Below, piece by piece: positions 23,265 through 34,897 of a DNA stretch of 64,000 bases. The position numbers were made by a program, and so were the translations under genes. This DNA is from Chamaecrista fasciculata (lineage: Eukaryota; Streptophyta; Magnoliopsida; Fabales; Fabaceae): contig QANZ01006387.1 in the NCBI GenBank assembly GCA_003254925.1, forward strand, positions 29,994 to 93,993, read 5' to 3'. The notes below the pieces were generated by a model that saw only the letters and a list, made by a program, of their open reading frames with translations, was not told where the DNA came from and did no database searches. Position 1 is the first letter of the stretch; the number at the start of each line of letters is the position of its first letter.

Positions 23265-23560
23265 AAAAAAAAACTATTTAGATTTTTGGGACACTCGGAT
23301 GTGGTTCGAGTATCCCAATACACGTGGCCCAATCACGTGGCACCGGGTGAAATTTTTTTTTTTTAACTTTTTTTTGGAATACTCGGACTGCGTCCGAGTA
23401 TCCCTAACGACTGACGCTGTGTCAGTCGGTGACTGTCGTCATAATTACTTTTTTGGGACACTCGGATGTCATCCGAGTGTCCCAAAAAAATTTAAACCGC
23501 ACCAATCACGTGGTGCCACGTGGCACCGCATGATTGGTGCGGTTTAAATATTTTTGACCG
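23265..23560. repeat. Cluster of inverted repeats with CACGTG and ACTCGGA motifs
   Basis: GGGACACTCGGATGT and CATCCGAGTGTCCC form hairpins, the motif ACTCGG/CCGAGT occurs about six times, and AAACCGCACCAATC pairs with GATTGGTGCGGTTT around a CACGTGG core. GC content is far above its surroundings. It could be CACTA subterminal DNA or a separate small element. Confidence 0.55.
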
Positions 23561-23786
23561 TTCTATATATATATAATGGGGGGTTTGGGTAAATGGGTTT
23601 AGGTGTAGTGAGAGAAATGTGAGATTGAGAGAGTGAAAAAAAATCTAAGATTAACTAACATCATTAAAATACATTATCTAACAAATTATCTACAACAATC
23701 ACAAACACTAACAAATCAAAATATCAACTAACATCATTAAAATATCAACCAACATTATTTAAAATTATATACTTAACTCTTAAATT

Positions 23787-24013
23787 ATTTTTAAAGTATA
23801 ATTTTCAAAAAAAAAAAATTAACAATACTAAAACTTTTACTTACATATTTTTCTTCCTTCTTCTTCTCCCTTCTTTCTTTCTTCTTCCTTCTTTCTCTCT
23901 TAGATTTTTTTTTACTTACATAATTTTCAAAAAAAAAATTAACAATACTAAAAATTAAATATGTAAGTAAAAGTTTTAGTATTGTTAATTTTTTTTTTGA
24001 AAATTATACTTTA
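23787..24013. mobile_element. Small foldback MITE
   Basis: Near-perfect inverted arms of about 57 bp (AAAGTATAATTTTC to TACTTACATATTT, inverted at 23957-24013) enclose a polypyrimidine core (CTTCCTTCTTCTTCTCCC). It sits at the right border of the foreign DNA splitting array unit 3. Confidence 0.75.
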
Positions 24014-24084
24014 ATGAAAACGAACAATAGAAATTTCTAATCAACAAGGAAAATACTAAATTTACAAAATGACATGTTAACTGA

Positions 24085-24420
24085 GTTTTACCAAGCAACA
24101 CTGACAAATGAGGAATTGATGAAGTGCTTATTTGGGCACATTTAGAATGAAAAGAATGTCCAACAAATTCAATCGAAGTTGAAATAGACTCAATAACAAA
24201 TATATTTTCCAATGGTTTCTATTTTATGAAAGTAAGTAACATCTTTGAGTACACCTTTGCTCTAACAAATAGGTTAAATGGAAGAAATGTAGGAAAGGAC
24301 CAAACAATATAGTGAGGTAAAACGAGAAACGACTGAGTGCATAAGAATGAGAAAGTGATGTCTTTTAAAGACTGGAATTTAGTGGGTAATTTTGTAATAA
24401 CATGTTCAACTAAACAAGAA
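24085..24420 (-). pseudogene. Array unit 3, block E1 and 5'-like region
   Basis: The minus strand reads FVIESISTSIEFVGHSFHSK, then CAQISTSSIPHLSVLLGK before a GGTAAAAC donor-like site. It matches E1 of units 2, 4 and 5 but lacks the ATG seen there. No known domain. Confidence 0.45.
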
Positions 24421-24655
24421 ACCAGCCACAAGGCTTAACTAGTAAGCGCAATCAATGGGCGTACGAAACAAGAAACCAATCACAAGACTAAACCAGTGGA
24501 TACAATCAAATGGCATACGAAACAAGAAAACGGTCACAAGACTAAATCAGTGGGCGTAATCAATAGGCGTACTAAACAAGAAGCCGATCACATGGCTTAA
24601 TCGGTGGGCACAATCAATAGGTGTAGACGGTGGGCGGGTTAAAACGCATGACCAA
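24420..24655. repeat. Minisatellite locus 2, ~54-bp unit
   Basis: About four units carrying CAATGGGCGTACGAAACAAG and AAGACTAAACCAGTGG, ending GGTGGGCGGGTTAAAACGC as at the other loci. Confidence 0.8.
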
Positions 24656-24689
24656 GACCAATGATTTTTGTATGGATCAGACTCAAGTA

Positions 24690-24905
24690 AAGTTTTTTAT
24701 ATCTTTGTTATAAGGTTTTTTAATAAATATTTAACATGTGACAAAAATTTTATGCATGATCAATTATGGTAAAAAGAAAATATTAAACACACTTTTTTTT
24801 ATGACTAATCGTAGAAGAAAAGAAATGTAAATCAAATTTGTGATTAGAGGAATCTTATAATAGAGATATAAGAAAGTTTATTTATTTTTTTTTCCTTTTT
24901 GTAAT
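24690..24905. repeat. Array flank, duplicated at 37225-37470
   Basis: TTCTTAATAAATATTTAACATG-type text, then AAAATATTAAACACAC and GAGGAATCTTATA, recurs in the same order and orientation at 37225-37470, just before the conserved gene island. It extends the array to 37.47 kb. Confidence 0.65.
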
Positions 24906-25693
24906 TAGGTATATGTGAGGGGTGGAGCCAAAAATTGGAAGAAGGGGGCCAAATGTTAAATATATTTTTTGTAACAAAATTAATTGTTAATTATATTATA
25001 TACACGAATTATTAAATAATTAATTTAGTTAATATTTTATATAACATATATCTAAAAATATAAAGATGTTTAAAAAATAGATTGTCGAAGTATAAGATAT
25101 TTAGAACATGTTTTATGAAAATAAATGATAAATTTTAATTAAAAAATAAAAAGAAATTTAAAATAATGATAAAATTAATTAAAAAACGGAATTTGTGATT
25201 ATATTTTTTTTTTCTATCAAATAAGAATAAAATTAATTTAAAAGAGTCAACTTAATGTATCGATATGATGGATATTATGGTTGTTTTAATAGAAATTGGA
25301 ATTTGGAGAAGAAAAAAGTAAACAAAAAAGTGATAAATCAATAGAAACAACAAATAAAGCAACATGTACAAAAATAAAGGAAAGACAGAATACAGGGTTC
25401 GAACCCTTGTATATATATTTTATATTTATGTCAATTTAGTACTTCACATTCTTTCTTCTCTTATGTTTTGTCCTGTCTTGCACATTACATCATAGTTACT
25501 ATGTATCGTTATTTCAAGTTTAGCAAGCTCCACCACAACACCACACAAAAGAAGCGAAAAGCAGGGGAGTTTGGGAGAGGGGCTCGCGGTGGTGGTGGAT
25601 TATGCGGTTGTGTTTTCTTCTTCAACATAGGTTGTTCGGTTTGATGTTCCGCTGGCCAAAAACTCACGACATCCGTCCATAGCGGAGCATCCA
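24906..25693. other. Unassigned repeat DNA with a GC-rich patch
   Basis: 24912 begins GGGGTGGAGCCAAAAATTGG, like the repeat at 1880. 25530-25690 is GC-rich and unlike its surroundings (GGGCTCGCGGTGGTGGTGG) and ends exactly where duplication D2 begins. No protein recognised. Confidence 0.45.
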
Positions 25694-25966
25694 ATGTTGA
25701 AGGATGATTTCTCTGTATTTAAATTTAAATGCGGTGAGTTTAGAATTACAGTCAAGATTATTAATTAATGAAATCAAATTGATCCAAAAGTTGGTTTGAA
25801 TATAAAAAGTGAAACTTTTGAAGAGTTTGTATGTCTAAAATTATAATAAAAAAAGATAAAGGATTAGAATAAAATCTACCCCAAATATAAGGGACTAAAA
25901 ATGCATTTTAGCCAAAAGAAAAAACAAAAAGAGAGATCGCAACAAGGTGAAGCAGAACATGGAAAC

Positions 25967-28157
25967 TGTTGGAGATTGTGCCCTAGGGCCAATCATTTTA
26001 TAAATATGTTTTGAACATATTAATTAATTTATGGAGATAAATTAATGGTTATCATATTATTAGTGTGTTTACTATGATAACAATCCTTGATTAATTATAT
26101 GATAAATAATCTAAAACTGTCCCTGGTCGATCATTCACGTGGGAGCGTAAATGAACCAAGACCAGCATGACCTCGGTGTATAGAGATACATGCACTAGAT
26201 GCTTCTCGAGAGTCATGGTGCAATTATGTAAGGGTTACAAGTTGCTGGACCGACCCGGAGAGTCCTGCATGGGTTTAGTCATAAGCGAGCCTCTCCTGTA
26301 CACCTGTCACGATAGCCTTAGACCTGAGGTCTTGACTATTCCGGCATTGTAGTTGTCAGACTTTGGCCTAGTCTAACGTTGCCCGTAACAGGGTAGCCAT
26401 AAGGGCTAGGTACGGGTTTGGTTGATTGCCGTGCTGAGGAATGTGGTTGACCAAGATGGGATTTTGTCCCTCATTAAGATGAGAGATATTTAACTGGGCC
26501 CCTCGATGAGTCTGTCCAAGGAATGTGTGGCCACACAAGGAAATGGGACTAACTCAGGAAATCGAGAAAGTTGTGGTTTGGATTTTGGATGACATTCCCG
26601 TGCCTGATCCATGACCAAAATATCGTGAGACAATAGGAATTATGACAAGGTGGTATTTAGGTTAAATCGTTAAATCGTTAAAGCGATAACTCCCGTGTTT
26701 TGGGTAGTTGTGATGGCTTGCTAGAGTCCGCTCACAACTTGTGAATCATAAAATGATTTGCTGCCAACTTCACGTGAGGCCTGCTGGGTCACACATGAGC
26801 AGGATCAAGATGCTAATTTTTGGGACACGAATTAGGGTTAATTCGTGAGTCACTTAGGTGACACAATTTAGGACATAGTTAAATGTCTTAGGACATTAAA
26901 TCTTGTCTTAAATAAATATCTATGATTGAGGTTTTAAATTTGTTGGACAAATTTAAATTTAAATTAATTGTTAAATAGTTTTACAATTAAAATATTAGTG
27001 AATAAATAAATTAAATAAGTTTCCTAAAAATTAGGGAATTATTGATTTATTAAATTCACTAAAATTGGGAAATAAAAGGATGAGGGTGGCGCCTCATTAT
27101 CTTTGTTTTTATTAATAGAAATTGTTTTTATTAATTAAATAAAGATAAGATAAATATCTTTTGGAAAAGATATAGGATTTGAATTAAAAGATATTAAGGT
27201 AATTCTTTTATTCAAAATTGTTAGGAATTAGTTATAACTACCTAAGGAGTTTGGGTTGTTATAAAATTCCTCCAAAAACTCCATGAGAATTTCGCCTACC
27301 CCCTTTCTTGGGATGGAAGATTTGATCTTGCATTTTAGAGTTTGGGTCTAGGCTAAAGTCGATTTTTATATTTAATTATTAAAGTAATATTTAAATTATA
27401 AAATCAAAATCTCATGACTCATTCCAACCAATAGGATTTGAGCAAATCAAGATTTGATCCAAGATTTGATCTTGGATAGGTCAAATTCGAAAATTGGGCT
27501 TTATTTTTGAATTATAATATTAAGTTTAATATTATAAATCAAAAGATATTTTGAGATATCTAAAAGATATCCCATATCTTAGAGATATCCTAATTGGATT
27601 AGGATTCCCTAAAACTAGGAATGAGAACACTATAAATAGAGGCACTAGGCGCCTATCTCAGAGATAACTCACAACACAGATCAATTCTTGGTCAGACCAA
27701 GAATTTCGCCTAGAGCATCTATAGAGAGTGAAAAATCGCCTAGTCCTAATATTATGAGAGTGAGTCGATTTTCTTGAAGAAAGAGAATTGGACCTGCACC
27801 TGATAATATTAGTACTTCCCAATCAATCTTGATAATCAAGAACAGTTCTTGATTATTCAAGAATCATAGATAGAGTTCCCGTATTCACTTGGGAAGAAGT
27901 GAAGGAGGCTAGCACCTAGGCATCTGCCAAACTGCTCGTGTGGATTACTGGTAGAGGAAGGACACTCTGTGGACTTCTCAAATTCGCGAATACGATAAGT
28001 CACCGATCAAAACTAGGTAAACATCTTTTCTAATCTGGTATAAACATAGTTAGTGGATCCTGGAAGGAATCACAGAGTTAGCTTTTAGTTTTATTTGCGT
28101 TTTAGTCCAAAATTTTTTTAATTTCTTCCGCTGCGCTCCCTCTGTGATTTCCCAACA
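25967..28157. mobile_element. Solo LTR, Ty1/copia type (Angela-like), fossil
   Basis: A 2,191-bp element starting TGTTGGAGATTGTGCCCTAG and ending CCCAACA, flanked by the 5-bp duplication GAAAC (25962-25966, 28158-28162). No internal region or second LTR is present, so this is a recombined solo LTR. The start resembles Angela-type copia LTRs, and a 2-kb length fits. It inserted after duplication D1/D2. Age cannot be computed from one LTR; the intact duplication suggests it is not ancient. Confidence 0.85.
27631..27638 (+). promoter_or_regulatory. TATA box inside the solo LTR
   Basis: CTATAAATAGAGGCACTAG lies about 525 bp before the LTR end, as expected for the U3/R border. It could act as a read-out promoter toward higher coordinates. 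Confidence 0.5.
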
Positions 28158-28162
28158 GAAAC

Positions 28163-29050
28163 TTGAAAAGCACATGCTCTTACTCAATTTGATCAGAAAA
28201 ATGAATCCGCTGAAGTATGGATTTATTAAAGTATGTAAATAATATTATTTGTGTAGATATACTCAAGAGATGTGAGTAAAATGACTTTTTATACTCACCG
28301 TATTTGTAATGTTTGGAATGTGAGTAAAATAATCCATGAGATTTAAGAGATGTGAATGAACTCCAAATCACAAGGATCAAAGTTGCCTTTCAATCCATCC
28401 TGCATAATAATAAAAAAATTTAATTTAATATAAAATCTGAAATTGTTTCTTACACATTTATAAAGTATTAACCTAATGATAAATTAGCTAAACGATATAG
28501 AAAGTGCGAAAAAAAATTGATTAAATCAATAGGACTTTAAGTCTTACCCAGCAACATTGACAAATGAGGGGGAACTGATGAAATACTTGTTTGTATACAT
28601 TTAGAAAGAAAGGAAAGTTTAACAAATCCGAAGAAAGTTGAAGCACTCTCATAATAACAAATATGCTGACATGTTTTATTTTATGAAAGTATTTAACATT
28701 TAAAAGAATGATACCTTTATTCTAACAGACAAGTTAGAATGAAAGAAACATAGGAATGGACCAAATAATGTAGAGAGGTAGAATGAGAATCGAGTGGGTA
28801 CATCAAGAATGAGAAAGTGAGGCCTTTTAAAGATTAAATCTAATGGGTAGTCTTGTAATTACAAGTTTTACAAAACTGGAAACCAGTCACCAGGCTTAAT
28901 TGATGGGCGCAATCAGTGGGCGTAAACGATGGGCGGATTAAAACGCATAACTGAAACTAGTGGTTTTGGGAAAATATAAGCTCAGGATTAGTGACTCGGC
29001 AACAGTTGGCACACACATTATTTTATTATTCTTGATAATCATGATCCTTG
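28163..29050 (-). pseudogene. Array unit 4 blocks E3-E2-E1, unknown
   Basis: E2 reads ILVIWSSFTSLKSHGLFYSH, then SKHYKYGEYKK in one frame and DGLKGNFDPCDLEFIHIS in another. E1 reads MRVLQLSSDLLNFPFFLN, then VYKQVFHQF. Same layout as unit 2; function unknown. A single minisatellite unit follows at 28860-28960. Confidence 0.35.
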
Positions 29051-29064
29051 TAATTTGATTTCTT

Positions 29065-29810
29065 ATATAATAATAAAAAAAAACAATGTCGTTTCATTAT
29101 GATGAGAACGACGAAATTAGGAATAATAATTTAGACGAGTATCCAGATACACGTTCTGATCTATCCATAACAGATACCAAATATTGAATATATATATATA
29201 TAGGACATTGATAGTGAAAAAAAAATTATCAGGTTGATAGGTTTATTGCTTTAACTATTCAATATTCATCTAAAAAGAATGGATCTTTAGGGTTCTTGTG
29301 TATCCGATATCCTAAATATAAATATTTTATTTATTTTTTATTTTATTTTAATTAACATTATTGTGTATCAAATATCTTATATATCTTATTTTTCAGTTAG
29401 GATATCTTATAATGTTTGATATATCTATTATTTTATAGCATTTTGGATATTTTTGAAGCAAAATTGTGGATTCCTTCTTTGCTTCAATAATAGTTTTACA
29501 AGGTCTTTTCTTTAAACATTTTCAACTATTTATTTTTATGTCATAACATAAAATTACAATATAAATTAAACAATGTGAAAATTTTCAAACCACACGGTAG
29601 TGATGTGAGATTCAACCTAACCACAGATACCTAATTTGTAATTTACCTTTTAAATTTTAATGCTGAGTTGTAAAATTTGGAGATGATTTGGCATTCAAAT
29701 AATGTGGAGTCAGCAAAGTCTGTTAAGTATTTAGCGCATACTTGACAGAAGGAGGTAAATTGCACCTAACATATAAAGATTAGGGTACTTCTTATGCAGT
29801 TTTAAAATTT
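29065..29810. other. Extra block in D2, no gene seen
   Basis: About 750 bp present in D2 but not in D1. It is AT-rich with repeated TATCCGATATCC/ATATCTTATA text and no coding signal. It may be an unrecognised insertion. Confidence 0.45.
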
Positions 29811-30090
29811 AGAGAGATAAATCAAACATGACCTTAGATTTAGGGGAATATTTTGCATTTTAGCCTTAGATTTAAGATGTGGGTTTCAACTCGGCTGTCA
29901 CTTTTTCTTTTGAAGATCTAGTTTCAATTTTAACTTCTTCTTTAAGAATTTTTAGGGTGTAAAGATGGTTTTTTTTTAATTTATATATATGTTAAAAAAG
30001 TCTCAATATGCATATTTAAATTTAAAACAATTCTCTAAATATATTTTCTTTTGTAGTGGGAAAATTGCAGAAAATATGTGCCACAAATCC

Positions 30091-30480
30091 TTACAATGTA
30101 GAATAAGTTTCGACAAGATTTTTGCACAATAAAGAATTGAGAAATACTTGTTTGAATATGTTAAAAAAAATGGAAGAAAGCCTAATGAGGTCGAAACAAG
30201 CGCATATAGAAATGAAAGAAAGTCTAACCAATCCAACTGAAGTTGAAGTAGACTCATGATGACAAATACAATTGCCAATGGTTTTTATTTTATGAAAGTA
30301 TATAACAACTTCTAAAAGAGTGCACCTTTGTTCTAATAAATAGGTTACGTTAAAGGAAAGAAACATAGGAAAGGACCAAATAATGCAGCGAAGTAAAACG
30401 AGGATCGAGTGAGTGCAAAAGATTGAGAAAGTGACGCCTTTCAAAGACCAAATCTAATGAGTAATCTTATAATAAGATGT
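30091..30480 (-). pseudogene. Array unit 5, E1-like block and 5'-like region
   Basis: The minus strand begins MSLLQLQLDWLDFLSFLYAL in one frame and HESTSTSVGLVRLSFISICA in another, both matching E1 of other units, then diverges into the spacer. The upstream block (AAGTGACGCCTTTCAAAGAC) leads into minisatellite locus 3. Confidence 0.35.
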
Positions 30481-30489
30481 GAAGCTAAA

Positions 30490-30835
30490 CAAGAAATCAG
30501 TTACAAGGCTTAACTAGTGGGAGCAATAAATGGGCGTACGAAACAAGAAACCGGTCACAAGACTAAACCAATGGGTGAAATCGATGCGCATATGAAACAA
30601 GAAACCAATCAGAAAATTAAATCAGTGGGCGCAATCAATGGGCACACTAAAGTAGAAATCAGTCACGTGATTTAATAGTGGACGAAATCAATGAGCGCAC
30701 TAAATAAGAAACTGACCAATCACAAGACTAAACTAGTGGTTACAATCAATGGGCGTTCTAAACAAGAAACCAATCATACGGTTTAATCGGTGGGCCAATC
30801 AATAGGCATAAGTAGTGGGCAGATTAAAACCCATA
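30490..30835. repeat. Minisatellite locus 3, ~54-bp unit
   Basis: About six units (AATGGGCGTACGAAACAAG, AAACCGGTCACAAGACTAA, GTGGGCGCAATC), ending GGTTTAATCGGTGGGCC and then AGTGGGCAGATTAAAACCC. Confidence 0.8.
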
Positions 30836-30839
30836 ACCA

Positions 30840-31600
30840 AATGATGTTGTGATGTTGATTCTAGTTTTATTTTTTCTTATTATTTTTGGCTGGAGCAATA
30901 TTAATCAAATTAAAAATGTGTGGAATAGAGTTTAATTCTCTCATATAGTGCTCTTGATGTGTTTGACAAAACTCTTGAGTGAATTGGAAGAATTATGTTA
31001 TTATGTTCTTGATACAATGAATGATGGATTTATTCTCTTCACTTTTATTTTTGTTTCTTTTTCTTTCATTTTTCATATTTTATTTTAGATTGTTGACATT
31101 ATCACCTCTTTTGAAATTTACTTTTTTTTTATGTATCTATATATTCTCATAACTTTTTGAGTTTCTAATTAATAGTATGTTGTTTGTCATTACACTTTCT
31201 TCTTCTTGAGTTAGGTTTGTCAATTTTTTTCTTCCGGAAATGAAAAGAAAAAAGAAGCACATTTAAAAAAAATGTCTTTAATTTACTTCAATTCAAAGTA
31301 AATGAAAAGAAGAAAAGACAAGTGAAAAAGTGGTTATCCTTGATTCAATTTTTTCATTCACTTCATTAAAGTAGTTAATTTTATTTATGGAATCTAACTC
31401 AGTTGAGATTTATTGTTAAATTAATTATCCATATTTATTTTTGTGATTGCTAATTCGAAAATAATTTTATTGAGAATTCTGATTAATTTTATTAAACCTT
31501 TTAAATATCTTGTATGACCAAAATTACAAAAAAAAATAAATAAAGAACTAGATTATAAACCTATCTCAAACATAAGAGACTAAAAATATAATTTAACAAA
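30840..31600. other. AT-rich spacer, no gene seen
   Basis: Low-complexity DNA with several CTTTT/GAAAAG runs. Nothing recognised. Confidence 0.6.
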
Positions 31601-31609
31601 AAAAAAAAA

Positions 31610-33230
31610 GAGAGGCAACCTCTCTTACTCAATTTGATCAGCACCTCATAAGATTTTACAACATATGAAAGCTTAGCAGTTTGATTGGGCTTCTATATGT
31701 TCTTTCATTTTGTTAATTCAAGATCTAAACAAACTAATTACTAAATCACTATTAACTACATATATAAATCAAATAAAAAATAGTAGCATTTTAATCCCCA
31801 GATGCCAAAAAAAAAAATATTGTTGTCTCCAATGAAAATTGCGATGACAACCAGCACATGTAAGAACTTAGCCATGAATTCTCTGCATCCATCCATGGCG
31901 TATCCTCCTAGGATCTCAGCATTATTCCTCTGCAATTTTCCATATTCAACAAATAAGGATAAAACACCATATTACAATTTATCTCAAACCTAAAAGACAA
32001 AAAAATTGTGTGTGCTTGTGTTTTTTCGTTTTTTTTAAGAAAAGAAGAACATGGAAACTTGAAAAGAAACTGCTCTTACTCAATTTGGCCAATACTTCAT
32101 ATGATTGGACTCATTATCTTCATTCCTTAGCAATTTGATTGGCGTTCTATGCTCTTTATTTTGTTCAAGACAAAAGAAAAAAAAAAGAAACTAATTACAT
32201 AACTGTTAAATAAATATATAAATCAAATAAAAAATAGTAGCATTTTAATCTAGATGATGTTATTTCTGTAAATATACCAAACACTGAATTTCAAGTTGAA
32301 TTAATTTTCTTTGCTCACCGTCACCAACAATCCTCTCTATTGAAGAGAGTTTGAGTGAGAGACTTTTGTAATGTTTGGAATGTGAGTAAAACAATTGTTG
32401 AGATTCAAGATATGTGAATGAACCCCCAATGATAAGGATTGAAGTTGCCTTATGATCCAATCCATCCTGCATAATAATAAAAATTTAATTTCTTTTATTT
32501 ACAATCTAAAATTGTTCTTACATATTTGTATAATATTAGTCTAATGATATATTAGCTAAATGATATAGAAAGTACGGAACAAAAATTGATTGATCTTTAC
32601 AGAAACAATAAAAAATAAATAAAAGGTTTAAGAAAAAGAGAAAAAAAATAGATAATTTTTGTAAACTGCCTACAAGATAGATAAAATTACAAGTCATAGA
32701 CATGTTTAATGAGTCTTACCGAGCAACATTGACAAATGAGGAATTGGTGAAATGCTGGTTTGGGCACATTCAGAATGAAAAAAAAGTCTAACTCTAACGA
32801 AAGTTGAAGCAGGCTCATAATAACAAATACAATTTCGATGGCTTCTATTTTATGAAATTATAAAACATTTTCTTTAAGAGTAACACCTTTGTTGAACAAG
32901 TTAGAAGGAAAGAAATATAGGAAGGGACCAAAAAAATTTTAGTGAGATAGAATGAGAATCGAGTGGGTGATTCAAGAATGAGAAAGCATCACTTTTTAAA
33001 GATTAGAATATGATGGGTATTATTGTAATAACAAGTTTAACAAAACAGGAAACCAGTCGCCATGCTTAATCGGTGGGCGTAATCAATGGGCACAAACGGT
33101 GGGCGGATAAAAACGCATAACCGAAAGTAGAGTTTTGCCAAAAGATAAGCTCAAAATTTGTGACTAAGCAACAGTTGGCACACGCATTATTTTATTGTTC
33201 TCGAGAATCATAATCCTTGTAATTTGATTC
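31610..33230 (-). pseudogene. Array unit 6 (most complete), unknown
   Basis: E3 occurs twice (31615-31720 and 32050-32165, AAGAGCAGTTTCTTTTC against ATTGAGTAAGAG). E2 (32472-32260) is open for 70 codons: DGLDHKATSILIIGGSF, then TYLESQQLFYSHSKHYK, then SLSLKLSSIERIVGD. E1 is at about 32870-32720 and one minisatellite unit at 33045-33120. The E2 frame is longest here, which may mean this copy is closest to the ancestor. No family recognised. Confidence 0.4.
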
Positions 33231-33255
33231 CTAAAACTTTATGATTTAAAAAAAA

Positions 33256-33751
33256 AAGTAAATTATACTTTGATATCTTAAGGTATGGACCGTTTCCACT
33301 TTGGCATCCTATTATTTCAAAAGTGACATTTTAATACCCTTTTCTATTTGTCGTTAGCATTTTGCTACCAAAAACTCTTATTTTATTACTTTTTGACGAA
33401 AAAACACGTGCAAGTTACATGCATGGTCAAAAACACGAAATTCACCCCCCTAAACTCAGATTTCACGATTCAGCCTAAAAAATACACAAAATCCTTTGCC
33501 TTCAAGTACATATTGAATCGTGTTTTTTGGAGGACGAATTGTGAAATTTAAGTTTAGGATGGTAATTTTGTGTTTTTAATCATGCACATGACTTGCACGT
33601 GTTTTTTTCCATCAAGAGGTAACAGAAAAAAAATTTGGGTACTAAAGTGTTAACGACAAATAGAATAGGTAATCAAAATGTCATTTTTGAAATAACAGAG
33701 TACTAAAGTAGAATCAGTGCATACCTTAGGGTATCGAAGTATAATTTACCC
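33256..33751. mobile_element. Mutator-like foldback element
   Basis: The ends are AGTAAATTATACTTTG and CAAAGT-type text inverted, closing ATAATTTACCC. Inside is a second inverted pair, AAAACACGTGCAAGTTACAT and TGACTTGCACGTGTTTTT, so one element may be nested in another. Confidence 0.7.
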
Positions 33752-34149
33752 TTTCAAAAATATATAAAATTGGATGAATTATAACATTCATTACTCATAT
33801 AATTATTTTACAATATTCATAATGATGTAATTTTGTGTTTGGCTTAATTTTGATATTCCTGAGAAAATGTTTAGTATTTTTCTAATTATGTCATTAACTT
33901 TTATCACAATGATGTAATTTTGTAAATATCTTTATCTTTATTTTTTCTAACGTTTGTTTTTTTTTATCCAATCCCGCCTCTTTACATTTTTCCCATTTTT
34001 CATTTATGAATTCTCTATTATAGAATTTTGATACTTACCAACCGTTAAAGCATATTGTATGTATATTCGTTGGCCTGATTAATTGATTTGGGCAGAATGA
34101 TCATTTTTTTTCTATTTTTATTTTACATTTCCTAATTTTGGACAAGGTA

Positions 34150-34177
34150 GAATATATATATATATATATATATATAA
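34150..34177. repeat. (TA)n microsatellite
   Basis: Perfect TA run. Confidence 0.9.
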
Positions 34178-34289
34178 TACTTACATACATTTATCTTACA
34201 AGAATAAACTTTGTTTCTACATGATAAATTTTTTTATCATAATTACAATCTGTTAATAACATTAGTAATGCTTTTAAAAAATAGGCCGA

Positions 34290-34890
34290 AGCACAATTTT
34301 GGACCCTTACCTTTACAATAAGTTGCAATATAGCCTTTTATCATTTTTTTTCTTACAATTTTGATCTTATATTTTCTCTTAAAGTTTCACTCCTTAGTCC
34401 CAACAACCGGTTGTACTCATAACTCTTTAAAGTTTAATTGTAACGAGTTCGGAGTTATGAATTATTCTTGGTGAGTCATTTCTCTGTCTAGTTGTGGCCA
34501 TAAACAAATTACACAAGGTCAAATTGGTCTCCAAAATAGGCCATTCATTTCATAATAAAAAAAATTAAAAAAAAATTGTCATATCTCTCTCGTTTGAAGT
34601 CTGTTTGTGACAAAGTTGGACTTATGTGTTACTCTTAACGAATCTTTTTTTCTATCTATTTGGGACCTTCACCAAATTCCAAACTCATCATAATAGGACT
34701 TGAAATGATAAATATATGATCAGCTTTACTTTTTTTTTTTAACTATGAAACGAGTAGCTCACTTTTGAAACCTAATTTGACATCATTTGGTTGACTCCAA
34801 TTGAATAAAGGAAGGACTTGTCTCAAGTAACATGTAGCTCCGAAATTGTCGTAATTAGACTTGAAATGAGAGAAATATAGTCAAATTCAA
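34290..34890. mobile_element. Foldback family F, diverged copy
   Basis: Contains the family blocks ACAAGGTCAAATTGGTCTCC, TCATATCTCTCTCGTTTGAA and AACTATGAAACGAGTAGCTC. The ends are not clear. Confidence 0.5.
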
Positions 34891-34897
34891 TCATTAA

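Larger units (their letters stand above)
19879..23640. mobile_element. CACTA (En/Spm) transposon remnant
   Basis: The left end CACTATAAGAAAATAGA is a typical CACTA terminus, followed by subterminal repeats of GTGGCGA/TCGCCAC (19930-20160). The interior has a leader-like segment (about 20740-20850), long introns with internal duplications (21590-21790; 22020-22505) and a transposase-associated coding fragment. A matching right terminus was not found, so the right side is probably deleted or rearranged. The element separates E2 from E1 of array unit 3. Confidence 0.65.
25694..30200. repeat. Direct duplication, copy D2 (array unit 4)
   Basis: Collinear partner of 16738-18790. It is interrupted by the solo LTR (25967-28157) and by a block at about 29065-29810 that D1 lacks. 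Remaining differences are scattered substitutions and small indels. Confidence 0.75.

Noticed and set aside
25396-25412. GGGTTCGAACCC, a perfect tRNA T-loop/B-box motif
   Set aside because: No A-box, acceptor stem or anticodon arm can be placed upstream; the surroundings are AT-rich filler.
26167-26352. 61-codon open frame
   Set aside because: It lies inside the solo LTR and reads through its non-coding U3-like part.
30003-30444. Two open frames of 91 and 117 codons on the minus strand
   Set aside because: They overlap each other in an array unit; kept only as a gene-like block, because frame conservation cannot be decided.
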